A DNA stretch of 9,388 nt from Acidobacteriota bacterium (GTDB lineage Bacteria > Acidobacteriota > Terriglobia > UBA7540), in the NCBI GenBank assembly GCA_021789565.1, contig JAJYJL010000214.1, positions 1 through 9,388 on the forward strand. Direction: 5' to 3'. A program made the position numbers and the translations under genes. How positions within the stretch are numbered: the first letter of the stretch is position 1; each line of letters begins with the position of its first letter. This document shows positions 1 through 8,371 of this stretch, one piece after another. The notes below the pieces were generated by a model. It was not told the DNA's origin. It saw only the letters and a program-made list of their open reading frames with translations, and did no database searches.

Positions 1-122
1 AGCATGATCTCCAGCGACATCAGCATGAAGATCACATTCCGCCGCACCAGCAGGCCCGTGAGTCCCAGCGCGAACAAGATGCCCGCCAGAAGCAGTCCCT
101 GATGCATGGGTACGGATGCCAT
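1..122 (-). CDS. nuoK: NADH-quinone oxidoreductase subunit K, partial (3' end beyond the window)
   Basis: NuoK is a small three-helix membrane subunit of complex I that sits between NuoJ and NuoN and contributes to the central proton pathway. Only the first 40 complete codons are visible, and the reading frame runs off the left edge. The ATG at 122-120 gives a protein beginning [14 protein letters not shown], followed by a hydrophobic first helix, the loop RRNV and the second-helix motif LMSLEIM. Glu38 in that motif lines up with the functionally important Glu36 of E. coli NuoK. The start is one base after the nuoJ stop and is supported by a GGAG seven bases upstream, inside the end of nuoJ. 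An in-frame ATG at 107-105 is a less likely alternative. The identification is firm despite truncation, because the helix 1-loop-helix 2 pattern closely follows E. coli NuoK and the gene order is as expected. Confidence 0.93.
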   Translation of the reverse strand, partial: MASVPMHQGLLLAGILFALGLTGLLVRRNVIFMLMSLEIM

Positions 123-123
123 T

Positions 124-630
124 CTACTTCTCCGTTTTCTCCGGTGTACGCCGGCCCAGGTGGTATGCTCCCACCAGGGCGCCCAGCAGCAACATCGACG
201 CCAGTTCCACTCCGATCAGATACGGCCCGAACAGAAGAATGCCAACCTGCTTCGGCTCAATCGCTGTGCTGCCGTAGACCGCGGTTGCCGGGCCGGCAAC
301 CATGTAGGCAACCTCGGCAATCAGAATCAAAGCCAGGATCGAGGGGCCGATCCACATGCTTCCCCGCTGCCATTGCCGCTCCATTTCGGTGGCCTTTTTC
401 CCCAGGTTCAGCATCATGATCACAAACACGAACAGCACCATGATGGCCCCGGCATAGATAATGACTTCCAGGGCGGCAATAAAGGGGGCGCCGATGACAA
501 AAAAGACGACAGCCACTGAGAGCAGCGAAACAATCAGGTAAAGCAGCGCGTGCACGGCGTTCAGGCGCGTGATGGCCAGAATCGTCGAGGCGATGGCTAC
601 AATGGCCGCAATGTAGAAAACAACTTCCAT
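124..630 (-). CDS. nuoJ: NADH-quinone oxidoreductase subunit J
   Basis: NuoJ is a five-helix membrane subunit of complex I located between NuoA/NuoH and NuoK; its third helix changes conformation and is thought to couple quinone chemistry to proton pumping. The protein has 168 residues, slightly shorter than E. coli NuoJ (about 184). Hydrophobic segments are seen at about residues 3-20, 28-48, 52-74, 92-112 and 137-160. The family signature [20 protein letters not shown] spans residues 55-74, and its Tyr59 matches the conserved tyrosine at the helix-3 pi-bulge. The C-terminus is short and charged (RRTPEKTEK). The ATG at 630-628 is ten bases after the nuoI stop; the sequence before it has only a weak AGG two bases from the start, so coupling to nuoI translation is likely. 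The stop is one base before the nuoK start. Nothing looks broken or transferred. Confidence 0.96.
   Translation of the reverse strand: MEVVFYIAAIVAIASTILAITRLNAVHALLYLIVSLLSVAVVFFVIGAPFIAALEVIIYAGAIMVLFVFVIMMLNLGKKATEMERQWQRGSMWIGPSILALILIAEVAYMVAGPATAVYGSTAIEPKQVGILLFGPYLIGVELASMLLLGALVGAYHLGRRTPEKTEK
130..133 (-). promoter_or_regulatory. Ribosome binding site for nuoK
   Basis: On the minus strand this reads GGAG, inside the last codons of nuoJ and seven bases before the ATG at 122-120. It favours that ATG over the downstream in-frame ATG at 107-105, and implies that ribosomes ending nuoJ are well placed to start nuoK. Confidence 0.6.
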
Positions 631-640
631 AACCTGGATC

Positions 641-1156
641 TCAGGGCATCAGGCTGCGAAGGTCCGTCGGCGGGTCTTCGTTTTCAGCTTCTCCCTTGTC
701 TTTCCCGCCAATCTTCACACCCGCAACCCGCCAGAAATTATAGCCGTGATACTTGCCCTCACCGCTGATCAGCAAATCCTCTTTCTCATAAACCATGTTC
801 TGCCGGTTGTATTCACCCATCTCGAAATCCGGCGTCAACTGGATGGCGTAAGTGGGGCAGGCTTCCTCGCAATAACCACAGAAGATACATCGTGAAAAAT
901 TGATCCGGAAAAACTCCGGATAGCGGCGCCCGTTTTCGTCTTCCGTCGCCTGCAAGGCGATGCAATCCACCGGGCAGGCCACTGCGCATAGGTGGCAGGC
1001 AACGCAGCGTTCGCCCCCGTCGGGGTCGCGGCTCAAAATAATGCGTCCCTTGTGGCGGGGGGGAAGATATGGCTTCTGCTCAGGGTACTGGACGGTCACC
1101 CGCGGCTGGAACATATGCAGGAAAACATTCCAAAGCGATCTGAGTACACTCAGCAT
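641..1156 (-). CDS. nuoI: NADH-quinone oxidoreductase subunit I (two [4Fe-4S] ferredoxin-like)
   Basis: NuoI is a peripheral-arm subunit that holds clusters N6a and N6b and passes electrons from the NADH module towards cluster N2 in NuoB. The 171-residue protein (E. coli NuoI has 180) has a hydrophobic, amphipathic N-terminus and two complete ferredoxin motifs, [12 protein letters not shown] at 51-62 and [12 protein letters not shown] at 90-101, each supplying three cysteines to one cluster and the fourth to the other. The segments [17 protein letters not shown] and [10 protein letters not shown], and the acidic [10 protein letters not shown] tail, match E. coli NuoI almost residue for residue. 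The frame stays open upstream to an ATG at 1267 inside nuoH, but that extension (37 extra residues, Gly/Ala/Ser-rich) is unlike the family. The ATG at 1156-1154, with GGAG seven bases before it, gives the expected start. The gene begins 38 bases after nuoH and ends ten bases before nuoJ. Confidence 0.96.
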   Translation of the reverse strand: MLSVLRSLWNVFLHMFQPRVTVQYPEQKPYLPPRHKGRIILSRDPDGGERCVACHLCAVACPVDCIALQATEDENGRRYPEFFRINFSRCIFCGYCEEACPTYAIQLTPDFEMGEYNRQNMVYEKEDLLISGEGKYHGYNFWRVAGVKIGGKDKGEAENEDPPTDLRSLMP

Positions 1157-1163
1157 TGATGAA

Positions 1164-1167
1164 CTCC
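1164..1167 (-). promoter_or_regulatory. Ribosome binding site for nuoI
   Basis: On the minus strand this reads GGAG, seven bases before the ATG at 1156-1154. It lies in the 38-base gap after nuoH, the longest non-coding gap in the window, and decides the start in favour of 1156 over the upstream in-frame ATG at 1267 that would overlap nuoH by 73 bases. Confidence 0.65.
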
Positions 1168-1194
1168 AAACTCCATCAAACAGTCCCTGCCCTT

Positions 1195-2148
1195 TTACTT
1201 GAAGGCAAGAACAAGGGCTCCCGTCACCAGCAGATTCGCCAGCGCCAGCGGCAGCATGATCTTCCAACCCCAGGACATCAACTGGTCAAACCTGGGCCTG
1301 GGCGACGCCGCGCGCAGCAGAATGAAGAAGCAGATCAGCAGAAAGACCTTCACAGCAAACCAGACGCCGGAGGGAAGCCAGGGCCCCTGCCAGCCGCCCA
1401 GGTACAACAGAGTGATCATGCAGGAGATCAGAATGATCCCCATGTACTCGCCGACGAAAAACATGCCGAACTTCATGCCGGAATATTCCGAGTGGAACCC
1501 GGCCACGAGTTCGCTTTCCGCCTCCGGCAGGTCGAACGGCAGGCGGCGGGTTTCCGCAATGCCGGCGATGAAGAAAAGCACAAAGCCCAAAAACTGGGGA
1601 ATGATGAACCAGACGTGCCGCTGGGCTTCAACAATGTCCGAAAGGTTGAATGAGCCGGCCATGATCACCGTTCCCATCATGGCCAGTCCCATAAAAACTT
1701 CGTAGCTGAGCATCTGCGCCGAGGCCCGCAGTCCTCCCAGCAGCGAATACTTGCTGGCGGATGCCCAGCCCGCGAGCACCACGCTGTAGACTCCCAGCGA
1801 AGAGAGCCCCAGGAAGAAGAGCACGCCGATATTCAGGTTGGCCACCACAAATGACGGCGCAAATGGAACCACCGCGAACGTCAGCAGGACGGTCACCATG
1901 ATGATCGCGGGCGCCACCACAAACACCGCCTTGTCCGCGAATGGAGGGACCCAGTCCTCCTTGAAAAAGATCTTGATCATGTCGGCAACGGGTTGAAGCA
2001 GCCCGAACGGCCCCACGCGGTTGGGACCGTAGCGGTCCTGCCAGAGGGCCAGCAGGCGCCGCTCCAGCCAGATGAGGACGGCCGCCAGGTTCAGAGGAAC
2101 CATCAGGACAACGAAAACAACGATGATGTAATAGAGCGTTGTGTTCAT
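1195..2148 (-). CDS. nuoH: NADH-quinone oxidoreductase subunit H
   Basis: NuoH is the membrane subunit at the joint between the arms of complex I; with NuoB and NuoD it forms the quinone entry channel, and its charged residues start the proton-coupling relay. The 317 residues (E. coli has 325) make about eight hydrophobic helices. Family signatures include [20 protein letters not shown] at 27-46, [11 protein letters not shown] at 55-65, the segment [18 protein letters not shown] at 133-150, and the cytoplasmic loop [20 protein letters not shown] at 198-217 followed by [15 protein letters not shown]. These contain the conserved Glu/Arg/Asp residues of the quinone channel and E-channel. The ATG at 2148 overlaps the nuoG stop as ATGA (four bases), and a GGAG is seen only 15 bases upstream, so translation is probably coupled to nuoG. 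The TAA stop is followed by a 38-base gap before nuoI. The gene is intact. Confidence 0.97.
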   Translation of the reverse strand: MNTTLYYIIVVFVVLMVPLNLAAVLIWLERRLLALWQDRYGPNRVGPFGLLQPVADMIKIFFKEDWVPPFADKAVFVVAPAIIMVTVLLTFAVVPFAPSFVVANLNIGVLFFLGLSSLGVYSVVLAGWASASKYSLLGGLRASAQMLSYEVFMGLAMMGTVIMAGSFNLSDIVEAQRHVWFIIPQFLGFVLFFIAGIAETRRLPFDLPEAESELVAGFHSEYSGMKFGMFFVGEYMGIILISCMITLLYLGGWQGPWLPSGVWFAVKVFLLICFFILLRAASPRPRFDQLMSWGWKIMLPLALANLLVTGALVLAFK

Positions 2149-4850
2149 GTTCGTGAAACTCTGCTCCAGGCAGGGAGCCCGGCGCCTTCCACCGGAACCA
2201 GGCCTGCGGGGATTCCGGCAATTCCTCTGGGCAAATCCGGCTGGACCACCACCGGAAGCTTTTGCGCGGTCCCGGCCAGGTTCACTTCAACCTGCGCGCC
2301 TTCCTGCACCTGCAATCGCTCCGCATCCGCGGCGCTGAAGGCGACGTAGGGCTTGGGCGCCAGTTGCGCAACCGCCGGCGCCTGGCTGCTCAATTCCTCA
2401 GAGCCAAACACATGATAGAGCGGCACCAGCAGCCATTCGTCGGACCGCGCCTCGAAAGCTTTCTGCGGCGCCGAGAAATACAAGCCGCTGCCGGCCTGCG
2501 GCGGCTCGATCAGCCGCACCCCGGGATCGCCACCGCGAAGCGCCCCGTTGATCTCGCTCTGAAACTTGTTGACCGACTGAATCGAATTCCAACCGGGCGC
2601 CCAGAAGAACGGCGTCAGCGCACCAGGGGGCTGCGTTGGCGTGCCTTCCATCGAAAATGCCAGCGCGGAATCCGGGTCCTGCGGCGGCTTCGGCTCACTG
2701 ACGCTGATGTTGGCCAGCATGGCTGTCCGCCCGCTGTAACGGTGCGGAGCGCGCGGGACCTTTTCATTGATCACGCGGAATTTTGATGAAGGCGCCGCCT
2801 CCGTGATCTTTGCCAGCGCAGGCACAGCGCCGGCAGCCGCGGAAACCAGATCGTCCAGCACATTCCAGGAGCCCGCCTGGGCGTTTCCGGCGGATTTCAT
2901 GAGGTCCACCAGCCAGCGCCAGCTCTCCTGAATGTCGTCTTTGGGAATGTAGGCCTGGAAGAACCGCTGGGCGCGCCCTTCGTTGTTCACAAAGGTGCCG
3001 TCGGATTCGGCAAAGGCGCCCGCCGGCAGCACAAACTCTGCTTTGGACGCGGTCGGCGTCATGAGGTGGTCCAGAACAATCATGTGCCGGACCGCCTGCA
3101 TCAGGTTGTCCACGGCCACGGCCGGAGCCCGGCGGTACAAATCGTTTTCAAGGATGATGACCGTGTCCGCTTTCCCTTCCTCAACCGCCTGGAAGGCGGC
3201 GTCAAGGTTGCCGGCGCCCAGCAACGCGAGTCCAAGGCTGTTCGCTTCCGGCATGGTAAAGCAAAGGCCCACCGCATTGCCGTCCTTCGAGAGCGCCCTG
3301 GCCACGTTCGCAGCCGCCTGGATGACCGCCTCGCTGTTCAAGCTTGATCCGGCAACAACCAGCGGCCGCTTCGCAGACTTGAGGGTCTGGGCGATACTCT
3401 CCGCCATTTGGCGAACATCGTCTGGGAGCCCGGGAGCACCAGGAGCTTCAGAATCGAGAGCGTGGGCCACAGCAAAGCCCAGTCGAGCAATGTCGTCCGG
3501 AGCTGCGCGATAAGCATCGGTGGCTACGTCATCAAGGCGGGTGGCGTTGGGAGTGGCGATGAACAGCGGCCCCGTGTCATGCTGGACAGCCTCGCGAACC
3601 GCGTGGTCCAGCCAGCGGGGGATTTTCATCTTGTCGGTCGTTTCCATCGGCTGCTGCCGCACCGACTGCCTCAGCGCCAGGGCCACTCTCGGCGCCGTGT
3701 TACTGACGTCTTCGCCCAGAACGAGGACCGCATCCGAATATTCGATCTCGCGGAGCGATGGCGACCGCGCCGGGCCCTGCCGCAGGATCTCCGACATCAG
3801 GGAAACCAGATGGGAGGATTCGTCGGGCATGCCGTTAAAGAAGCGGGCCGCCCCAACCAGGCTCCGCAACGCGAAGTTGGATTCGAGCGAGGCGCGCGGC
3901 GATCCGATGCCGATCACCCTGCTGTTGCCCTTCAGGATGTCACCCAACTGCGCAACCGCTTTCTCCTTTGGAACAGGCTTCAGCCTGCCGTCCTGGCGGG
4001 AAAGCGTCTCGCGCACTCTCTGCTCGCTGTTGACAAACTCATAGCCGAAGCGCCCGCGGTCGCACAGGAAATAGCCGTTCACCTCGCCGTTGTAACGGTT
4101 GAGGATGCGCCGCAGCGTCCCGTAACGCTCACCGGCGGAAGTGCTGCATCCCAGGCCGCAGTGGACGCACACCGAAGGAGCCATCTGCAGGTCCCACTTG
4201 CGCGCGTAATGCTGCTTCAGCGTCTTATCGGTAAAAACGCCCGTCGGGCAGATCTCAACCAGGTTGCCCGCAAATTCGCTTTCCAGGATGCCGTCTTCCT
4301 GCCGGCCGAAATAGGCGATGTTCCGCAAGCCGAACGCGTTCAGATCCGTTCCGCCGGCGTACTCGCGGTAATAGCGCACGCAGCGGTAGCACTGGATGCA
4401 GCGGTTCATCTCATGGTTGATCAGCGGACCTAGGTCCTGATTGCGGAAGGTACGTTTGGGGTAGGGTGTCCGGCGATAGTTGTGGCCGGTCATCACCGTC
4501 ATGTCCTGCAGGTGGCACTCGCCACCCTCGTCGCAGACCGGGCAATCGTGCGGGTGGTTGAGCATCAACCCTTCGATCACTCCGGCGCGGAAAGCCGCGG
4601 CGTCGGGGTCCTTGACGGAGACGCGGATTCCTTCGGCAGCGGGCGTCATGCAGGACATCACAATCCGCCCCCGGGTGTCGTTTTCATCTTTGAACTGCTT
4701 GACGGCACACTGGCGGCACGCGCCGACCGAACCCAGCGCCGGATGCCAGCAGAAGTAAGGCAGATCGAACCCAATCTCCAGGCAGGCCTGAAGAAGGCTC
4801 TGGTCCGGGTTTACCTCATACCAATTGTCATCGACCCAGATCTTCGCCAC
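2145..4850 (-). CDS. nuoG: NADH-quinone oxidoreductase subunit G (multi-cluster, N7-containing)
   Basis: NuoG is the largest subunit of the NADH module and carries electrons from NuoF/NuoE towards NuoI. From a GTG start at 4850 it has 901 residues (E. coli NuoG is 908). A [2Fe-2S] domain (N1b) uses C34, C45, C48 and C67; a His-Cys3 [4Fe-4S] site (N5) uses H99, C103, C106 and C112; N4 uses C151, C154, C157 and C201; and the extra N7 site uses C228, C231, C235 and C263. From about residue 275 to the end it resembles a molybdopterin oxidoreductase, with the [16 protein letters not shown] motif near 613-628, but it is expected to bind no molybdenum. The WAPGWNS segment at about 750 is shared with E. 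coli. A longer frame begins with a GTG at 4868 inside nuoF, but the 4850 start has GGAG six bases upstream and aligns exactly with the E. coli N-terminus. It begins two bases after nuoF and overlaps nuoH by four. Confidence 0.96.
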   Translation of the reverse strand: MAKIWVDDNWYEVNPDQSLLQACLEIGFDLPYFCWHPALGSVGACRQCAVKQFKDENDTRGRIVMSCMTPAAEGIRVSVKDPDAAAFRAGVIEGLMLNHPHDCPVCDEGGECHLQDMTVMTGHNYRRTPYPKRTFRNQDLGPLINHEMNRCIQCYRCVRYYREYAGGTDLNAFGLRNIAYFGRQEDGILESEFAGNLVEICPTGVFTDKTLKQHYARKWDLQMAPSVCVHCGLGCSTSAGERYGTLRRILNRYNGEVNGYFLCDRGRFGYEFVNSEQRVRETLSRQDGRLKPVPKEKAVAQLGDILKGNSRVIGIGSPRASLESNFALRSLVGAARFFNGMPDESSHLVSLMSEILRQGPARSPSLREIEYSDAVLVLGEDVSNTAPRVALALRQSVRQQPMETTDKMKIPRWLDHAVREAVQHDTGPLFIATPNATRLDDVATDAYRAAPDDIARLGFAVAHALDSEAPGAPGLPDDVRQMAESIAQTLKSAKRPLVVAGSSLNSEAVIQAAANVARALSKDGNAVGLCFTMPEANSLGLALLGAGNLDAAFQAVEEGKADTVIILENDLYRRAPAVAVDNLMQAVRHMIVLDHLMTPTASKAEFVLPAGAFAESDGTFVNNEGRAQRFFQAYIPKDDIQESWRWLVDLMKSAGNAQAGSWNVLDDLVSAAAGAVPALAKITEAAPSSKFRVINEKVPRAPHRYSGRTAMLANISVSEPKPPQDPDSALAFSMEGTPTQPPGALTPFFWAPGWNSIQSVNKFQSEINGALRGGDPGVRLIEPPQAGSGLYFSAPQKAFEARSDEWLLVPLYHVFGSEELSSQAPAVAQLAPKPYVAFSAADAERLQVQEGAQVEVNLAGTAQKLPVVVQPDLPRGIAGIPAGLVPVEGAGLPAWSRVSRT

Positions 4851-4852
4851 TG

Positions 4853-6124
4853 CTATCTCCAAGGACACCGCTTCTCATGAATGTGCCGCTCAAAATCCTC
4901 GCGAAAGTATTTCAGCGCGCTTTGCAACGGCTCCACAGCGCCCGGGGCAAGCGCGCAAAACGTGTTGCCGGGAGCCGCCATCCGGCAGATGTATGCCAGC
5001 CTTTCGAGGTCCGTTTCCTGTCCCTGCCCGTCCTCGATACTTTGCAGCATTTTTTCAGCCCACGAAAGCCCGCTCCAGCAGGGCGTACACCAGCCGCAGG
5101 ATTCCTGGGCGAAAAAGTGCTCGAGGTTCTTCACGAATCCCACCGGGCACGTCCGGTCATCCATCACAATCATGGTTCCCGTGCCCATGCGGCTGCCGGC
5201 CTTCTGGACTTCCGTAAAGTCCATTTTCACGTCGAGGTGTTCTTCAATCAGAAAGTCGGTCGAAGCTCCGCCGGGCAGTAACCCTCGAAACCGCAATCCT
5301 TCTTTCATTCCGCCGGCGTGCTCTTCCAGAATCTCGCGGATGGTGGTTCCCATCGGCAGTTCCCACAGGCCGGGGCGCTTGACCTTGCCGCTGGCTCCGT
5401 AAAGCTTGGTCCCGCTGTCTTCTGACTTGCTCAGGCCCTTGAACCAATCGGGCCCGTTGTTGATGATGTGGTGAACGTTGCAGAGCGTTTCGACGTTCTG
5501 CACGATGGTCGGCTTGCCAAAGAGCCCCGAAATCTGCGGGAAGGGCGGCTTGGTGCGCGGGTTGGCGCGCTTGCCTTCCAGCGCGTTCAGCAGGCCGGTT
5601 TCTTCACCGCACATGTAACGCCCGCCGCTCAAGTGCAGATGCATTTCAAGGTTGTAGCCGGAGCCCAGAATGTTTTTGCCCAGGTAGTTGTGCTCGTAAG
5701 CCTCCGCCAGCGCTTTCTCCAAGCGCTCCGCTGACAGGAAATATTCGCCGCGCAGGAAGATGTAAGCGACGTCGGCCTCAATGGCATACGCCGCGCAGAT
5801 CATGCCTTCAATCAACTGATGCGGCGTCGCTTCCATCAGCAGGCGGTCTTTAAAAGTGCCCGGCTCCATTTCATCGGCGTTGCAGCACAGGTATTTGGGA
5901 TGAGGAGCATCCGCCCCGCCGGGCACAAAGCTCCACTTCACCCCGGTCGGAAAGCCGGCGCCGCCGCGGCCGCGCAAGCCCGACTGCTTGACAACCTCGA
6001 TGATTTCCTTGGGCGCCATTTTCAGCGCCTTGCGCGCGCCCTGATATCCACCTGCCAGCTCGTACCTCTTGATATCAAAAGCCGAGCCGTCGGCTGGAAC
6101 ATCCTTTGTGAGAACTTTCTCCAT
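4853..6124 (-). CDS. nuoF: NADH-quinone oxidoreductase subunit F (NADH- and FMN-binding)
   Basis: NuoF oxidises NADH: it binds NADH and FMN and passes electrons to its [4Fe-4S] cluster N3. The protein has 423 residues (E. coli 445, with a longer tail). The glycine-rich FMN/NADH site GRGGAGFPTG is at 52-61, followed by CNADEMEPGTFKDR at 81-94; Glu87 there corresponds to E. coli Glu95, where many other families have NADE(S/G)EPGT. GRYMCGEETGLLNALEGKR at 168-186 continues the nucleotide site. The N3 ligands are C343, C346 and C349 in ESCGWCTPC, and C390 in NTFCALAPGA. The residue after C349 is Trp350, where NuoF and its relatives normally have Arg (CTPCR-x-G). The ATG at 6124 follows nuoE by seven bases and has no clear Shine-Dalgarno sequence, so coupling to nuoE is likely. 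The TAG stop is two bases before nuoG. The sequence closely follows E. coli NuoF. Confidence 0.97.
   Translation of the reverse strand: MEKVLTKDVPADGSAFDIKRYELAGGYQGARKALKMAPKEIIEVVKQSGLRGRGGAGFPTGVKWSFVPGGADAPHPKYLCCNADEMEPGTFKDRLLMEATPHQLIEGMICAAYAIEADVAYIFLRGEYFLSAERLEKALAEAYEHNYLGKNILGSGYNLEMHLHLSGGRYMCGEETGLLNALEGKRANPRTKPPFPQISGLFGKPTIVQNVETLCNVHHIINNGPDWFKGLSKSEDSGTKLYGASGKVKRPGLWELPMGTTIREILEEHAGGMKEGLRFRGLLPGGASTDFLIEEHLDVKMDFTEVQKAGSRMGTGTMIVMDDRTCPVGFVKNLEHFFAQESCGWCTPCWSGLSWAEKMLQSIEDGQGQETDLERLAYICRMAAPGNTFCALAPGAVEPLQSALKYFREDFERHIHEKRCPWR
4857..4860 (-). promoter_or_regulatory. Ribosome binding site for nuoG
   Basis: On the minus strand this reads GGAG, six bases before the GTG at 4850-4848 and within the last codons of nuoF. 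The spacing is ideal for the 4850 start. The alternative GTG at 4868-4866 lies upstream of this site and cannot use it, which decides the nuoG start. Confidence 0.65.
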
Positions 6125-6131
6125 ATCGCTT

Positions 6132-6596
6132 CTACTGGTACTGCTCGAGTATGCTGTCGATTTTTTCCGTGTCCAGGTCCCGGTGCAGGTCCTCGTCCAC
6201 CATCATGGCCGGAGCGTGGTCGCAGGTACCCAGGCACACAATGGGAAGGAGCGTAAACCGCCCGTCCGCCGTAGTCTCGCCCATCTTGATGCCCAGGCGG
6301 CTGGTCAAATGGTCCCGAAGGCGGTCATAGCCCATCATCCAGCAACTGATACTGTCACACACCATGATCACGTGGCGGCCGACCGGCTTGCGGTAGATCA
6401 GGTTGTAAAACGTGGCCACGCTGTCCAGTTCGCTGACCGGCACTCCCAGAATTTCAGAAATGTCCTTGAGCGCATCATCAGACACCCATCCCCGGTGCTT
6501 CTGGACGATCTTCATGGCGTCAATGGTCAGGGCGCGCTTGTCCGGATAATGTCCGAACTCCGCTTCGATCTCCTGTCGCTCCTCAGGGCTTAACAC
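6132..6596 (-). CDS. nuoE: NADH-quinone oxidoreductase subunit E ([2Fe-2S] thioredoxin-like)
   Basis: NuoE partners NuoF in the NADH-oxidising module and carries the off-pathway [2Fe-2S] cluster N1a. From a GTG start at 6596 it has 154 residues (E. coli 166). An N-terminal helical part includes IVQKHRGWVSDDAL at about 30-43 and VATFYNLI at 60-67. The thioredoxin-like ferredoxin domain follows with ligands C80, C85 (CDSISC), C121 and C125 (CLGTC), and the family motif DGRFTLLP just before the second pair. No ATG is available near the N-terminus. The frame can also start at a TTG at 6605, but AAGGAG sits only one base before that TTG, while it is ten bases before the GTG; I prefer the GTG with moderate confidence. 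Three residues (MKS) are the only difference. It starts 14 bases after nuoCD and ends seven bases before nuoF. Confidence 0.93.
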   Translation of the reverse strand: MLSPEERQEIEAEFGHYPDKRALTIDAMKIVQKHRGWVSDDALKDISEILGVPVSELDSVATFYNLIYRKPVGRHVIMVCDSISCWMMGYDRLRDHLTSRLGIKMGETTADGRFTLLPIVCLGTCDHAPAMMVDEDLHRDLDTEKIDSILEQYQ

Positions 6597-6606
6597 GCTC
6601 TTCAAG

Positions 6607-6612
6607 CTCCTT
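6607..6612 (-). promoter_or_regulatory. Ribosome binding site for nuoE
   Basis: On the minus strand this reads AAGGAG, overlapping the last two bases of the nuoCD stop codon. It is the strongest Shine-Dalgarno match in the window. Its distance is ten bases to the GTG at 6596-6594 and only one base to the TTG at 6605-6603, which favours the GTG as the nuoE start. Confidence 0.6.
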
Positions 6613-8359
6613 ATCGGTCGATGTCCGCAAGCACAAAGTCAATGCTCCCCAGAATGGCCAGCAGGTCCGGAACCAGCAATCCGCGGCACTGCCAGGGAAG
6701 CGTCTGCATGTGGGGAAACGAAGGGGCGCGAATTCGGGTCCGGTAAGAATACGTACTTCCGTCGCTCACCAGGTAATAGCCGTTGTTCCCCTTGGACGCC
6801 TCAATCGCTCCCAGCGCCTCGCCGGGCGGAACCACGGGACCCCAGCTTACGCCCACAAAGTGCGTAATCAGGGTTTCAATGTCGTGCATCGTCTGATCTT
6901 TTCGAGGCGGAATGGCCAGCGGATGGTCTGATTTGTACGGCCCCGCCGGCATGTTGTTCACGCACTGTTCCATGATGCGGAGGCTCTGGCGCATTTCCTC
7001 AACGTGGACCACGGCACGGTCATAGGCGTCGCCGTGCGTGCCCGTTGGAATATCAAACTCGAAGTTTTCATAGCCGGAATAAGGCTGCTTTTTCCGGAAG
7101 TCCCATTCCATGCCGGCGGCCCGGAGCATAGGACCGGTCACACCCCATTCGATGGCCTGCTCCACGGTCATCACTCCCACGCCCTGCGTCCGCGCCTTAA
7201 AAATCCTGTTCTTCATCACCGTCCGGTCGTATTCATCCAGGCGCGCAGGCATGTATTTGATGAAATCGCGGAACATCCCTTCCCAGCCGTCCGGCAGGTC
7301 CTGCGACGTTCCCCCAATCCGGAACCAGACCGGATGCATGCGGGCGCCGCAAACCGCTTCTACAATGTCAAAAATTCGCTCGCGGTCGTTAAAGCAGTAA
7401 AAAACCGGCGACATCTGTCCCACGTCCTGGGCAAAGGTGCCGTACCACACCAGGTGGCTGGCCATTCGGAACAGTTCCGACATCAGCACGCGGATCACCT
7501 GCCCCCGCGGCGGAACTTCGATGCCGGCCAGCTTCTCGAAGGCGGTCAGGTAAGCCAGCTCATTGATGACCCCACCCAGATAGTCGATGCGGTCGGTGTA
7601 AGGAATGTAGGTGTGCCAGGTCTGGCGCTCACCCATCTTTTCCGCGCCCCGGTGGTGGAACCCGATCTCCGGAACGCAATCAACGATCACTTCTCCATCA
7701 AGCTGCACCACCACGCGAAGAACGCCGTGGGTCCCCGGATGCTGCGGGCCGACGTTCAGAAAAATAAAGTCGGTCCCATCCTCGCCGCGCTTCATACCCC
7801 ATTCTTCCGGCCGGAACCGCATCGCTTCCTGCTCAACGTCAACCTTCTCATCGTTCTGGCTGAAGGGACCTATTTCCGTTCCACGGGCAGGATGGTCTTT
7901 GCGCAGCGGATGCCCCACCCAGGTTTTCGGCATCAAGATCCGGGCCAGGAACGGGTGCCCGTCAAACTTGATTCCGAACATGTCCCAGACTTCCCGCTCG
8001 TACCAGTTGGCAGCGGGCCAGACGTCGGTGATGGTGGGCAGGCTGAGAGAATCTTCCTGAAGAGGAACCTTGATGCGGATGTATTCGTTTCGCTCGAAGG
8101 ATAAGAGATGATAGATGACTGTAAAGTCGCTCGGAGCCGGACTCACGCGATGCTGGCGGACGCGGTCATCAGTGGCCGTGATGTCATAGAGCATCCGGTA
8201 GGGGCTGGCCACCTCACTCTTCAGATGCTGGACAATATCGTGAAGCTTTTCTTTTGAAGTCCAGAAGGTAGGCACCTGGTCGCGGGCGGCCTGCGGAGCA
8301 ATCGACGCGTCGCCAAACTTCTGCTGAAGCTCTTGTAGGATGGTTGCGTTAGCGATCAT
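6611..8359 (-). CDS. nuoCD: Fused NADH-quinone oxidoreductase subunits C and D
   Basis: This single 582-residue protein joins NuoC and NuoD, which are separate genes in most bacteria; E. coli has the same fusion at about 600 residues. NuoC occupies roughly residues 1-165 and ends with its signature [19 protein letters not shown] at 118-136 and [11 protein letters not shown] at 150-160. A linker of about 25 residues leads to NuoD (about 190-582), a relative of the [NiFe]-hydrogenase large subunit that forms the quinone head-group pocket with NuoB. Quinone-site residues are visible: His211 in GPQHPGTHG, Tyr260 in DRIDYLGG and Asp312 in GTFAQDVG, matching His38, Tyr87 and Asp139 of Thermus Nqo4. 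The protein ends [13 protein letters not shown] as in E. coli. The reading frame is continuous with no stop or shift at the joint. The ATG at 8359 is 12 bases after nuoB and lacks a visible Shine-Dalgarno sequence; nuoE follows 14 bases later. Confidence 0.97.
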   Translation of the reverse strand: MIANATILQELQQKFGDASIAPQAARDQVPTFWTSKEKLHDIVQHLKSEVASPYRMLYDITATDDRVRQHRVSPAPSDFTVIYHLLSFERNEYIRIKVPLQEDSLSLPTITDVWPAANWYEREVWDMFGIKFDGHPFLARILMPKTWVGHPLRKDHPARGTEIGPFSQNDEKVDVEQEAMRFRPEEWGMKRGEDGTDFIFLNVGPQHPGTHGVLRVVVQLDGEVIVDCVPEIGFHHRGAEKMGERQTWHTYIPYTDRIDYLGGVINELAYLTAFEKLAGIEVPPRGQVIRVLMSELFRMASHLVWYGTFAQDVGQMSPVFYCFNDRERIFDIVEAVCGARMHPVWFRIGGTSQDLPDGWEGMFRDFIKYMPARLDEYDRTVMKNRIFKARTQGVGVMTVEQAIEWGVTGPMLRAAGMEWDFRKKQPYSGYENFEFDIPTGTHGDAYDRAVVHVEEMRQSLRIMEQCVNNMPAGPYKSDHPLAIPPRKDQTMHDIETLITHFVGVSWGPVVPPGEALGAIEASKGNNGYYLVSDGSTYSYRTRIRAPSFPHMQTLPWQCRGLLVPDLLAILGSIDFVLADIDR

Positions 8360-8371
8360 AGGGTGCGCAGT

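Noticed and set aside
1157..1194. The 38-base nuoH-nuoI gap as a possible internal promoter or attenuator
   Set aside because: Apart from the GGAG before nuoI, I see no -10/-35 pair, no stable hairpin and no run of T, and the gap is too short to support a regulatory claim.
1628..2221. A 197-codon minus-strand frame across the nuoG-nuoH junction
   Set aside because: It is on the coding strand but in another frame, overlapping nuoH and the end of nuoG. Its Arg/Gly/Pro-rich product has no family features, while both overlapped genes are clearly real.
3408..4433. A 341-codon plus-strand open frame opposite the N-terminal half of nuoG
   Set aside because: It is antisense to the conserved iron-sulfur region of nuoG. 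The translation shows no domain and is Arg/Ala/Val-rich, so it is best read as a shadow frame.
7780..7860. Possible assembly artefact joining separate nuoC and nuoD genes
   Set aside because: The frame is continuous across the joint, and the linker (including [12 protein letters not shown]) matches the known E. coli NuoCD fusion linker, so the fusion is genuine.
7004..8104. A 366-codon plus-strand open frame opposite nuoCD
   Set aside because: It lies entirely antisense to a well-conserved gene. Its translation has no recognisable domain and is rich in His, Arg and Pro, as expected from the complement of GC-rich coding DNA. There is no convincing ribosome binding site or operon context.
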